From the NCBI GenBank assembly GCA_948146395.1, contig OX411544.1, positions 35,608,457 to 35,672,456 on the forward strand: a stretch of DNA of 64,000 bases. The letters run 5' to 3'. The DNA comes from Fragum whitleyi. Its lineage: Eukaryota > Mollusca > Bivalvia > Cardiida > Cardiidae. Positions 41,701 through 53,400 of this stretch are shown one piece after another. Under the pieces are notes generated by a model. It had not been told where the DNA came from. It worked only from the letters and a program-made list of their open reading frames with translations, and ran no database searches. Each line of letters begins with the position of its first letter. Within the stretch, counting starts at the first letter, position 1. A program made the translations under genes and the position numbers.

Positions 41701-44145
41701 CTTCCTCAAAATCTGATTTCAAGTGCGTATTTTCAGCATCTTGACTTATGACTCGAAAAGTGTCTGGGCTACAAAATAATAAAAGAAAATTTGAAAAGGG
41801 TTAATGAGTATTTCTAAGGGTATGTATAACTTCATAATAGGTTTTAAGGTAGTGGACCCATAATAGTTTTACACAATTTCTGAACTCCTGATATTTCACA
41901 ATGTTAACCAAGGTTTCCTTATGAAATAATTTAATTTAAAGGAACCCTCAGTTAACACTGTTTAAGTTCATAAATTCTGAAAGGTTGCAGAACTTTCACA
42001 TGTCCACTACCTTAAAATGAACCCTGCAAAATTATAATGATCCTAAACAGTCCATTTGAAAGTGTGAGAATGAGTTGAAGCCGTGTTATGGCCTTTATCA
42101 ATTAGTGACTACAAAGCCATGAGTTAAGCGATATTACTGTGGTTGTTGAGAGAATCCTATTTAAATAAACCATCAGCTGCATTTATATGTTAAAACTTTG
42201 TCAAACTGAGTTAACCAGGCCCATCAACCTAACATGCAATATGATTCTGCAGTTAATTTGTTGTGTGTATATATTTCTGTTTATTAATCATTGCTACCAT
42301 AGCATATGCCCATTTCAGCTATGCTCTCAGAAGACAGTAAGTTGTAAAGGAGGATAGTGCAAGGATACATGATGAAGCTACAGCTGAGATCCCCTGTAAT
42401 TAATTAACATTCTTAATGTAAAACACCTTTACACTGGCCTTGGTTTGACATCTCATCCAAAAGACAATTAGCTAGTGTGCCAGCCCAGGAATCAAATCTA
42501 TTATGTTAAACTTCATTTGCTTTGAAGTCGCATGCTCTCCTGACTTACCTAATCACACAGACAATTTTGTCTAACTGGATACTCCCACAACACTGCTGTA
42601 TGTCCAAGTATTAAAAACATCAAAGGGAAAGAACCAAAAAAAGCTAGGTAGAGTTACAGTTCTTTTGCAATGCACATGACTTCAAAATCCACATAAAGCT
42701 ATGCCATCAAACACAAGGAAGTCTAACTTTACAGAATGTGTTGTAAACACAAGATACAGACTGTCACGGGATAATGTACATTGCAGTGTAAAAAGTGAAA
42801 ATAGCTTTAAAAGTGCACTGAATAATCACTGGAAAAATAATCCAGTGAAATTTTTACCGATTGTTATGGGCCGGAAGCGGGCATTGTAGGAAACAAAATT
42901 AAAGAAAAGGTCAGCAGGGCAACAGCCTACAAATGGGTTCAACACAGGTAACAGGTAATAAAGTTACTCTCCAGAAAAAAATGGACACCACTTGATCGCC
43001 TCCTGACTGCAGTGCCCTATGCCGTAATTATGGGAACATGTCCCGTCTTGGCCCGCCATATAAAAAAATAATTGGAACAGACTAGAGAAGAATTATCATG
43101 TGTGCCAAAGCAGTAGAGAGCATAAAACATATCTAACACACCCTGACTAGTTATGATCACTCTCTACTGACGAATCATACTTAAATTCTGTTCATAACCA
43201 AAAGATACACAAGTCCACTTGATTAGCTAAGTTGGTAGAGCACCACACTTCAAAACCATTGAAGTTCAACCATATGGGTTTGATTCTAGGGCTGGCACAC
43301 TAACAAACTTATTTTCTTTTGGATGAGAAGTTAAACCGAGGTCCCATGAGACTTTACACCGGGCATGTTTAAGAACCATAGCAGATCTCAGCAGTAGTTT
43401 TGTCATGTATCCTTGCACTATCCCATGTAACAACTAACCATCTTCTGGTTGCATCACTCATATTGGCGTGTTATATGGAAGCCACAATAAATAAATGCAA
43501 AAACAGACAAAAGTTACTGGTTGGAGACCAATTCTTGCCGAGTACCAGTTCTCGCCAACTGACCCTTTTCACAGTAAAGACAAATTATTTATTCACAACA
43601 AATTATTTTCTAAATAAAAGAAGCTCTTGTCAACATAAAACTTGTAATTCAGAAGGGTTTTCTTTCCATCTTTACTGTGTATCAAGGTTGTTGGCGAGAA
43701 CTGGTACTTGACGAGAATTGGTCTCTGAACAGTACAGAATTTGAACGAAGGGGGAGGGAATTAGACCCACCCATTCCCTCTTTGGCTTGACAAAAACTTT
43801 TATAAATCCTGGGTTAGGTATTAAGTATATACATTCTTTCTGCCTTCTTTCTTGTACCATCTTATTCAGAGAGCATAATATAATAATCTTAGATTACATT
43901 GAATGTAGTTTAAAGTTCACTAAATGAAACCTTTTCTTTCATGCAAATTTTTTATCCTCATATTAACTCCATTTGTTAAAAAATAGGTTTTATTCCATTA
44001 CTTGTATCTGTCGAGCACTTTCTTTTTTCTGCAAATAGGTGGCATGTATATTGCCATTTTGATAGATAGCCTCTATGGCCTAAACACGCCGACTTTTTCC
44101 TTTCTTTCTAAAATCCCATCAAGATCATCACACTTTGTCCGCCAT
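38198..44145 (-). CDS. Unnamed conserved-looking gene, divergent from SPATA17, about 361 residues
   Basis: Exons in transcript order: 44145-44132 (inferred), 41768-41317, 39890-39775, 38701-38198, phases consistent, 1086 nt in all. The protein has a compact N-terminal two thirds with SEWRRIWLENSG, LNKPHPSACGFLRHN, EEQDNWWPSR, DTIYRADF and GYQRHTSNPNKEPALG, then FVWDQMSPD at the start of the last exon. It ends in a tail of about 130 residues rich in Lys, Glu, Ser, Pro, Thr and Gln (helical/low-complexity, with SPKGSPK and SSPKRKSSD). No signal peptide or membrane segment. Aromatic and proline motifs of this kind resemble small axonemal microtubule-associated proteins, and it shares a promoter with SPATA17, so a ciliary or flagellar role is inferred. 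I cannot name the family with confidence. Confidence 0.8.
39385..39765. mobile_element. MITE with CAGGGGTCAACAGTAACT ends
   Basis: Left ACAGGGGTCAACAGTAACTC, right CTTAGTGTCAAATCCTGT, with repeated AAGGAGTCC-type motifs. It lies in the last intron of the unnamed gene, 10 bp from the donor of the preceding exon. Confidence 0.78.
39775..39890 (-). CDS. Unnamed gene, penultimate exon (residues 156-194)
   Basis: 116 nt, acceptor TCTTTTTCAG, donor AAAG|GTGAGG. It encodes VPVNFLCPRDGKQRLLKEK, VSYEHQYNSRIDPNYPIRGK. Too short to appear as a standalone frame; supported by splice sites and phase on both sides. Confidence 0.87.
40099..40335. mobile_element. GAGCCTATGC-type MITE
   Basis: GAGCCTATGCAAGACATTTC and GAAATGTCACACACAGGCTC ends; CCAACAATTTCA / TGAAATTGTTGG complete the inverted repeat. 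Confidence 0.82.
41092..41160. repeat. Short hairpin element
   Basis: ATGGCTCAGCGTGACTTTTA, ACTGCCTATTAATATAAAGG and CAGTTACAACTGTTTCACAC. Slightly shortened copy of the 75-bp family. Confidence 0.75.
41317..41768 (-). CDS. Unnamed gene, main exon (residues 5-156)
   Basis: 452 nt between acceptor TTATTTTGTAG and donor TCAG|GTTAGT. The frame is open through PDTFRVISQDAENTHLKSDF, then EEGNKPSEWRRIWLENSG and onward. There is no in-frame ATG near the start, so an upstream exon must supply the initiator. The intron side of the donor is immediately occupied by an ATCGATTAATC-type repeat. Confidence 0.9.
41845..42014. mobile_element. MITE with AAGGTAGTGGACC / TCCACTACCTT ends
   Basis: About 170 bp with terminal inverted repeats AAGGTAGTGGACCCATAATA and ACATGTCCACTACCTT. 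Same family as 30238-30412. Confidence 0.82.
42335..42555 (-). mobile_element. Second tRNA-derived SINE family, reverse orientation
   Basis: Shares ATAGTGCAAGGATACATGA, GTAAAACACC, TTTGACATCTCATCCAAAAG and GTGTGCCAGCCC with the forward copy at 43210-43440. Confidence 0.72.
42600..43080. mobile_element. Diverged relative of the 2190-3480 element
   Basis: Contains GCTAGGTAGAGTTACAGTTC, a GTGAAATTTTTACCG segment and a terminal CATGTCCCGTCTTGGCCCGC followed by ATATAAAA, comparable to the structured end at 3432-3468. Confidence 0.5.
43210..43440 (+). mobile_element. Second tRNA-derived SINE family, forward orientation
   Basis: A-box-like TAGCTAAGTTGGTAGAGC (43224 onward), B-box-like GGTTTGATTC (43277-43286), body TTTGGATGAGAAGTTAAACC and GTATCCTTGCACTATCCC. 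Confidence 0.78.
44132..44145 (-). CDS. Inferred first coding exon of the unnamed gene
   Basis: On the minus strand AAGATGGCGGACAAAGT is followed by GTGATG as donor. This gives MADK plus two bases of a Val codon, exactly the phase needed by the exon at 41768. Choosing this start is supported by phase, by the YY1-like AAGATGGCGG context shared with SPATA17, and by position next to the promoter. The donor is weak and no transcript data are available. Confidence 0.42.
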
Positions 44146-44156
44146 CTTGTTTAATG

Positions 44157-44170
44157 GTTTCTATGGATAC
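44157..44170. promoter_or_regulatory. Near-consensus RFX X-box
   Basis: GTTTCTATGGATAC fits GTHNYYATRRNAAC at all but one position (T for A in the second half-site). 12 bp upstream of the unnamed gene's inferred start. Confidence 0.5.
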
Positions 44171-44314
44171 ATAAACGAAAATTGAAAGTTTTAATGTGAA
44201 ATTTCGGAAATAGTGACCCCAAAAAGTATTTCTAAATTTTATGAAATAATCCTTTTCATTAAGATTCATTAATAAATGATACAGATTGTGTATTTATCAC
44301 AAAATTAAGGTTCG

Positions 44315-44322
44315 TGACGTCA
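44315..44322. promoter_or_regulatory. Perfect CRE palindrome TGACGTCA
   Basis: Full CREB/CREM site 23 bp upstream of the SPATA17 start codon. CREM-type factors drive many postmeiotic testis genes in animals; use here is inferred. Confidence 0.7.
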
Positions 44323-44333
44323 TCCATAACAAC
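44319..44333. promoter_or_regulatory. Consensus RFX X-box overlapping the CRE
   Basis: GTCATC-CAT-AACAAC matches RYYNYY-N(1-3)-RRNRAC exactly, overlapping the last four bases of the CRE. RFX factors govern ciliary genes. Confidence 0.62.
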
Positions 44334-44344
44334 ACTTAAACAAC

Positions 44345-44412
44345 ATGGCGGCGATGGTAAGGTTGCTGGCCGAGACTGATTCGATAGTCGAGGCCACTTA
44401 CCAGAGGAAGAA
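44345..44412 (+). CDS. SPATA17: SPATA17 exon 1 (residues 1-22)
   Basis: ATG in AACATGGCGGCG; encodes MAAMVRLLAETDSIVEATYQ then RK. Donor AA|GTAAGT, phase 2. A second in-frame ATG at codon 4 is possible but less upstream-conserved in context. Confidence 0.9.
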
Positions 44413-47400
44413 GTAAGTTTTTGTCTTTTCAAACAAACCATACGGCATATAGAAATACCGAATAACTTCATTTCGTAATAAATTTTCTATCCACAGAGAG
44501 GTTTCAATGATAAAACGCGATTATTCAAACTTTCTAATAACAAATTCCAGAATTTGTTTCCCAATTGAAGTAAAATAAATCGGTTTCAACCGAACCAAAT
44601 GAAACTGTACATGCAGAAGAAATGAGTTGTTAGGTGGGCAAAATAGCAAAGTAGTTAACAGACATTACAAAAACATTTTAAAAACCAATACTCTATCTTC
44701 TGAGCTTATATGACTCAGCGATTGACACTAACCATTTTTTGGGACACTAACCATTTTTTGGGACACTAACTTTTTTTTGCCACTAGTCTGAAGGACCTGT
44801 TAGCCCTAAATATTACCGGTCTTCCCTGATTTAAACTGGTCCTCATTGAAAATTGCCTCTTTTCTTTTTGACTGTCACAATGTTAAGAAGTCAGGTGCTT
44901 AGCTAGCCTAAAAAGAATGTGGATTCAAATACCCCCCTTGAAATTTTTTTAATTAAATGGGGCAATTTGTTGTGTTTTCGGGCCTCCAGATACCTTTCTT
45001 GAACAACAAAACTCCATTTATTTCAGGCTACTTTTGACCTTTTATGTGTTTCTGTAGATGAAAAAGTGACGAGCGTTGTATTTACCAGAAATGTTTTTTC
45101 ATAAAATTCCATGTATCAATATAACTTATCCACCAAAAAGAAACTATTTCAAAAAGGCAGAGTAATTATATACGACAAATGCACCAGAATTTTTCACATT
45201 TGCATCATAAATTCACTGATTCAGGTTGGTTAGTTCTAAATGTTGTCAGCCTCGCTAGAATTGGTTCACAGACATGGTCAAACATGTCATTACTAAAAAT
45301 AATAAACACTAGTCTAGACATACATAGTAACATTATAGTTATAATTACCTCTTTTCTAGGGGTGTGGAATTCCCATGCCCGACTTGTCCGACACAGGCTT
45401 TTGTACTTGAGGACAAGTAAATTTTTCTAAGCCACTTGTCCAAGGACAAGTAAATACTAGGGCAAACTTGGAATGTTACTTAAAAGAATTAAGAGAGAAA
45501 TCATCCTAATGTTCACATCATAGGGTAAAAAACATTGTTTTTAATGAAGAAAATGCTGGAAACCAGCATTTTCTTCATCAAAAGGCAATGTTTTTTTCAT
45601 TTTTTTCTATTTACTCTTTAGCGGACAAATTCATTTTGATCCTGGACATGTAGAAAATCCGCTTTTACTTGTCCAGGGACAAGTGGAGAAAAATCATATT
45701 TCCACACCAATGTCTTTTCTATCACTGATTCTGCTGATTTATGACTTCTTTAAGAACTCAATGTAAACATTTGTTTTCATTTCAAAAACTTTGAAGAGCT
45801 GCAAAGGCAGTCAACTTTTTAAAAAAAGACTTCGGTATGTTGTGTGATTAAGGTTATATGATTTATGAAGTATTCAGTGGGGTAATCATCAGATCTGGTG
45901 AACATGGCTGAATTTCAAACCACATTTTTTACTAAAAAAAAATATTTTGTCAAAATAATTTGGATTCAGCTGTGTACTCGCATTTTAGGCAGCTACGCAC
46001 CTGGAAGTAAATTGAAATTGGAAAAATTGGAAGCAATAAGGTTAAAAATTTACAGGTCTGAAGGACCTGCAGCATGGTAATTTCTTCCAGTCCTCCCCAA
46101 AATTAACAGGTCTGGGACTCGAGGCCTGGTGCTTAAGTGTCCATCCCAATGACTTATCAACTTGACAACTTCAATAATATTTCGAGGGTAGTTCTGTGGT
46201 GGATCCATGATTACTGTGATGAGATATGGAACACTCAAATGGGGGATTGATTTTCCTACTATCACAAAATTTTGAATGAAATTCTCCAAGAAAATTATAT
46301 AACTATTGAGGTTCGTTTGAACCCCCCTTCTCTCTGTATTTGCCTCTGTAGTTTCTTGTTTACCAGGTGTCATTAAGGATAAATACTCAAATATTTTATT
46401 TATTGAAATGTTGATAAACTTTGAAAACCTCTACTCTAAAATTATAAATTGATTAATTTCAGTGCCGCAGAAGCAGATAGGCTCTCAGAATTTGCCGCTG
46501 CCGTGAAGGTACAAGCATGGTTCCGTGCAACAAGGGTCAGGTCATACATGGTGTAAGTATTGCTTTTTTTAAACGCTGCCGAAGGTGAACATATATTGGT
46601 AGCATCTTCTCTGTCCTGATGTCAGAACGTATGCCGGTCATTATGTCCATCAGCCCGTAAGTTACAATCCTGAGCAAGCAACTCCTTTTTCATTTATGGA
46701 CTGATTTGGATGAAACTATCACAAAATGTTCCAAGTCACCTGACATTGCAATATATAGTCAGGATTTGTTGATACTCTTTTGTGGCACAGAAAAAGGTTT
46801 TACTAAAAAATTTACTTGTAAAAATTTGAGTTGGACAAATGAAACTTAATTGTCACTTGTCCAATAATTTTTTACAATCTTTTATAATATAAAATAAATA
46901 TTATCAAGCTGAAAAGTAAATATTTTACCAACATGAAACATATTTCATACCTGAATGAATTGAACAAAATATTGTCTTAACTTTTAATGGAAATATTTTA
47001 TTTGTTACAGACACATGAACCATAGTGCAACAACTATACAGAGAAGATGGAGAGGGTTTTTGGGAAGAAAATTCTTCAGACTCTATGTTAAGGTACAGCT
47101 TTTATTCTAATAAAGCCTCTACTCCTGGAAGCTATTCAAAACATGGACAAGTAGGGTTTATATCGCATCCAATTTCTGAATCAAATTTTCTATCAAATTG
47201 ATGTTTTAATGATTTTTTTCCTCTAATTTGAGCTTAATTTCCTCTAAACAATCATTTAAATGATTGTTTAGAGGAAATAAACGTCAAACTGTAGAAAAAT
47301 ATTGACATTTAGGTATTTTTAATCAAATGACAGGAATGTTCCCAGTAAAAAGTATAGGGGGAGCTTTTATTTGAGGGAGTGCTCTTATTAAAGGAAATAC

Positions 47401-50400
47401 AGTATGTTGGATTGGAAGCAATGGCTAGAAAGTTGCCAGACTCATCCTGACCTCAGGGGTCAACACAAACTGTTTATTCAATGGGGAGCTGAATCAGTTG
47501 ATTGAATTTTAACTTCGTACCCATGGATGTGGAATTTCTATGCTATACTTGTCCAACATGGACTTTTCATTGTGCTTACAAGTACATTTTTCTAGGCCAT
47601 TTGTCAGTGAACTAGTAAATTACAGAGCAAATCTTGGTCATCATAGCATTTTGTTCCTGTTATGTATTCTTCCCAAAATGAAAGATTTTACTTATGAAAT
47701 AATCTCATTTTCGTGTTGATGTGTCCATGGATAAAGTCTGATGGAGGAGGAGTTATGTGCAAAAGGTAAATTTTGAGGTTATTAATGGACAAATCAATGC
47801 GGAAATGAAATTATCTCCATTATGACATGATCATATTTCTGAAATGAGTTATATTACCCTTTTCTAGGTGTAAAATAGTTTTAAAACGTTTTTTGAATGT
47901 GGAATTAATGAACAATGAACAATATTGTCATTGGGACAATTTCACAAAAACTGAAGCACACCATTTTACTCAAGGGTTACATGATGTCAAAAGCATCAAC
48001 ATTCCTGCTAGAGATGACATTGAGTATGAAAAATGGGCGGAGCTGTCTATGTACAAGATAAAACACATGATATGAATTTTATTACAAATAAAGTTCTATG
48101 TAATTTCTTCTTATATCATATATGCATTTAATACCATTGTGTTAAACTTTATTTTGATCAACTGAAAATTTTTGTCTAAATTTTATTTGAATTTGGTCCA
48201 GTCTACAATTTTGTCGCAGCCTAATAATGGTTTATTTTGATTTTCAGAATTGTGTCCTGGTGATGAAACTCAATTTCTATCATAGTAGTGCTACTAAGGT
48301 AAGTATACTGTGACCTCCCAGTAGTGTTCACCTTTTTTTATGGCCTTTCTGTCTCTGTCCATCCGTCTGTCTGTCGGAAAAAACTTAACCTGTAAACTTA
48401 AGTTTTTACCATAACTTCAACACTATTCAAAGTACAAATCTCTTATGTGGTTATATTATGTTCCTCTACTAATCCCCAACATTGAAGGCTAAAAGGTCAT
48501 CTGAAAAGATCAAGTTCAATTATCAAGGTCAAACTTCTTGAAGCTTTTTGGACCAAATGTGTAATGAGCAAAGACTCTGGCCAGCCATTGCATCTGCTCT
48601 ATCTCACCAGAGTCTTCACTTTGTGTTTTGTAGAAAGATTTTGTTTCAAAGTGTCTTTAGACATACTGCTAATCTTCTTCTTGCTCTGTGAAACTGTCTA
48701 GGTTGCTCAATGTTGTCACCTCAAACATGTTACAAATAGTTGGAATTGTCACGCAAAAGCTCAAATGGAAAAAAGTAAACTATTCTTCTGGTACTTTCAG
48801 CCCTTTGATTTTAGTGCATTTTTAAGAAAGAATTTTATTCATGAAAAGATGTAAAACTTTTCCTTGTGTTTTCTGACAGGTTCAAAAGATCTGGCGAGGC
48901 TACTATGTGAGGAAATATGTGTTCAACTATTACAGTAGAAAGAGATACTTGGAAGCGCTGGCAATCAAAAATGAAATAATCAGGTAGGTTGAAATAGAAT
49001 GTGTGCTCATAAAAGTCTTGGGCCTGTGAGTCAAAATCACAAATCGTACCTGGTGTTTTACAATCAGACTGTCAATCTGGAGGTCCCTGGTTCAATCCCC
49101 GGCGGCAGCACCCATTCATTCTGCCTTTTTGTCCTCACCAATGTGTTGATAATCGTAGACCTATGTGAGATAGCAGCTGGAGGCTAGGAAAGGATGTGAT
49201 GGTAATACTGGTGAGAGAAATGCCAGGAATCCATTGTTAGGTGCTCAAACCACCATAATTTAGTAAAACAGGGCCCTGGAGCCTAAAGCTATTATACTGT
49301 CTGTTTGTCTGATAAAAGGAAAATCAAATAAATGAAGGAAACTGTACTTCATGTGACTAGTAACACAAAAATTGAACCATCTGGAAACTTCTTGTGAACA
49401 AAAGCTCTGCTAGTGGATGTAACACTCTGCTGCTTGTGTTTGAAAGTGAAATAAAAGTCTATAGGATCATAATTTGTACAAAAATGCTCTTGGAGTTATG
49501 CCTCTTGATAGTCTGGGGTGCTCTTGTGATGGACAACACTCATGCCAAGTTGCAGGCAAAAAAAAAGAAATGATAATAATAATAATGACTAAAATATAAC
49601 CAAGAAAGAATAATTCCAGTTTTTGAATTTTGAAATAATTTCTTTTTGTCTATGATGTGACAATGAATAAAGTCTGATCGAGGAGGAGTTCTATACAAAA
49701 GGTAAAATCCGAGTGCAGAGCCCAAAGATTTGCTTTGCATGTAACTCCTCCCCCAATCAGACTTTATTCATCAACACGTCACAGCAAATGAAATGGTATT
49801 CCTTAAAACACAGTTGAAACACATCATGTATGAACATTATTGCAAATAAAGTTCTATTTAATTTCTTTCTAATTCATATGTGCATTTTACACCAGCGTGT
49901 TATGACTTTGAATAACAACAGCGCTGCTATTAAGACGACCCCTCTTGTGAATATAGCTCCTGTTGTTCACTAAATAAAAGATAAATTGATCTTGCACTAA
50001 AACAAACAATTATCCTCTAAAGGTATTTTACTGTGACTTATAGTTCGTTGTTTTTTGCCGACAGTAACAATAGTCACACATTTCCATATTATTTTTTTGC
50101 AGAAATGAGCTTGATGAGTATGCAGAACAACAAGAACAAAACAGGAGACGTCAAACTGAAGCCAAAGAGAAAAATATACAAGAAAAGCTGGCCAGAAAAT
50201 ACCACTATCTTATCAGTACACATGTGATACCAGGGGTGTTTAACTCACCATACCTTCCGTATGTTTGTCTTTCTAGACCTTTGTCTTACTAGACCTTTAA
50301 AATGTGAAATCTCATTTTATAAAATAGGGGAAAAACTCTTTTGAATGATACTTTCGCTTTAAAAACTAGTTTTAATATATGGCATTTCGAAAGGTGCAAG

Positions 50401-53400
50401 CATGCTTATATAATAAGAAAATTTTTCCTACCATAATATCATGTACCGACAATATGATTTCTATCGGGGTTGTTTTAATTGGAAATAAATCCTTGAGATG
50501 TCACTCAATAAAATGATTTATAGTGTCAGAAAATTATTCATGACTTCTTTTAAAAAGCAAGCTTTTATCCTGATAAGTATGTTCCCATCACACATGCTTA
50601 ATAGGGTTGATATTGTTTACATGACCCAAGTAGTCTCTTTTTGAAAGACAGTTCATGAATTTTTGACAACAATGTAATCTATTATCCCACAGGCCTATGT
50701 CTTAATGCTTCACAAGAATAGATTTGAAAACACTGTGGAAAGGGTAAAATGGCATTGAAAAAAACAATTTCACCTTGTGTTACACTGTTTTCTACCACAT
50801 ATGATACTCAACTTTTGAAATAGGCATTTAGAACTTACCTCAATTTCGACAAGTCAAACAAAAAAGTTGGTACATATTGATTAATTTGCTTAGGATTATT
50901 ATTGTTTTTAATCAATTGTTATAAATCATTTGTTACTCTAGATACCCAACTGAGATGGAATACACATTGGCCAGTGTTAAACCTCTTGTACACAGACGGA
51001 AAAAGGTTGCAGAGAACCCATATGACCCAACATGGAAAAGCTACTCTCATGAACTGCCCAAACCTGCACAGTTACCTCCTCTACCAAGCAAGCCACAGGT
51101 ATCTTGTAATCTTTATTCTGTTATTATTCAACCGGCAGGGCGTGGCTAAGCAGTGACGTAATTTGGCGAGTTTACTTTCAAATATTTTAGGTTCTTTCAA
51201 AAGTAAGTTTTCTTCATTGGGTTTCCAAAGCCTCGTAACTTCAGCCTGAAGTTATGAGGATTTGGTTTCCAACCTACAATTTAAGATCTTGAGATATTCA
51301 TGTCCACAATCTATAGAAGAAAGTGATTGTAAATAAAAGCTAATTAAACTTAAGCTTAAGTGCAACGACCCCTTACTTAGGCTCCGTACTGCCAGGGCAA
51401 AAATCTTGGAATTATAACTAGTCTAAAGGGGTAAATACTTGATAATAATATTGGTTTAGGTTATTGATCTCTCTTCAGGCCCATCAACATACTGTTTTTA
51501 ATTCTGTCAAAAACAAATATTTTCTTGATGTCAAAGGTTTATTTATGAATTAATTCAATATAATTGTCCAATAAATTGATTATTACCCGGTAGTTGTCTT
51601 GGCATTTCAACATAGTGTTAAAGATTTTTTGCCTTGTCTGTCCATCTGCCTGTGTCTGTCAATCTGCAAAATTTTACCAAAAAATCTTGACATTTGCAAT
51701 AACTTCCAGCCTATTCAAGGTACACTGCCTATATATCGCATGATGATAGTACTAAACAATACTCAATTGTAGATGCTTTAGGCCAAGGTCATGTGATAAA
51801 GTCAAGTTCATTCGCCAAGGTCAAAGTTTTTGCAAAATAAGCTGTTTTGGGGGCATTTGTGTTTAACAAACACATCTTGTTTGGTTTGTAATAGACTTTG
51901 AACTATTCCTGGACATTTTAGAGCACAAATTTACTACAAAACATATTCAAAAACTTATTCAATGCACCAGCTGATATCATAAAACAAAATTGGTATAGGA
52001 ACTTATTTTACATCCATCTAATCCGATTGTCCCAGGTTCAATACCTGACAGGGGCACCCATCCTTTCAGAGTATTTGTTTTCCACATATGGGTTGATGAT
52101 CGTAAACCTATGTGGGATAGCAGCTGGAGGCTAGGAAAGGATCCAATAGTAGTAAGTAACTGAAAGATTGTTGAAAGGTGTGTAAAACAACATTCAAACA
52201 AATCTAATCCAATTTTGTTTCACAGGGTCCATTCCGTGAGCCAGGAGATGTACAAAAACAGAGATACAAGGGTTTCCAGCCATCACTTCGTGTAGCTACA
52301 TCTTACACATCTTTAGAAGAGGCTCGTGAACAAATGAAGGCTGATGAATGGGTCACAAGGCTTAATGATAACATGTAAGGATTTCTTCTCTGTTAACTTT
52401 TTGAACAAGTCTGTGCTTGACTCTTATAAACATTTTACATGTATAATATGATTGTAAAGAGTCAGATCAGTCTATGCATCAGAATCTTTGTTGTGCACTC
52501 TGTAGAAAGCTTTGATTCAACATTCGGGATTTTGTTGAGTCCACTATGTGTGTCTCTTAGTCTGTCTGATTTGTCTGGACAAATACTTTTACATTTATAG
52601 AATGATTTCAAATGATTTTCACTTAATTTATTATGTATTTACCCATGGCATCCAGGATCTGGAGGGCGTCCACTTCTTTGTCTAGAGCATATTTCTGTCA
52701 CCTTATGCCCCATTAAAATTAATTTTGGCAGTTATGTTTTACTCATGAATACAGAGTACAGTGCACAAGAATCATTACTCTAGCGAGCTTAGTTTGAGAG
52801 TTATTTCCCTTTGTTGTTATCAATACTCCGCAATCCAGTAGTATAACGGATGTATCTTGTGACAATTTGCCATCTTGGTCTCTGTTTTGAGTAGATGTGC
52901 TATTAAAAAGAATTTTTAACCCTTGTCATGCTAAATAAAAACATGGCAAAATTTCATTAAATCAAAGTCAGAAATTGATTATGAAAATATGATTTTGAAA
53001 CTTCTCTGGTTTGAAAAGGAAAATCAGGTCGTATAGACTAAGATCAGACTGCACATATGTGCAGACTGATCATTGACCATTCCTCCTGCCAAAGCAGGAA
53101 TATTTCAGGATTAGCTGCATGACAAGGGTTAAGATAGCTCCAAGGTCAAGGTCTAACATTCCTGACTCAACAGTACTTGTCCTGGAACAATCACCTAGTC
53201 TTAAAGTTTACTACAACTTGGTCTTAATGAAAGGGAAGGTCTTATAGCCTGTTCTATATTCTTCCAGAGCCGATAAGTTTGAAAATAAGGTCAGAGCACC
53301 ATACTGTTATAATTGCCAATTATTTAATAGGCACTTACTGCAGTATGTTACTGCCTCAAAAAGTGATACTACACTTAATATTGCTTTTAAGATGATAAGC

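Larger units (their letters stand above)
44146..44344. promoter_or_regulatory. Bidirectional promoter between the unnamed gene and SPATA17
   Basis: About 200 bp separate the two head-to-head start codons. Both starts lie in an A-A-x-ATGGCGG context that matches the YY1 consensus. No TATA box at a suitable place. Contains the CRE and X-box sites listed separately. Confidence 0.7.

Noticed and set aside
47893..48075. 60-residue frame in SPATA17 intron 3
   Set aside because: It lies within a dispersed repeat that recurs at 49800-49880, with no splice support.
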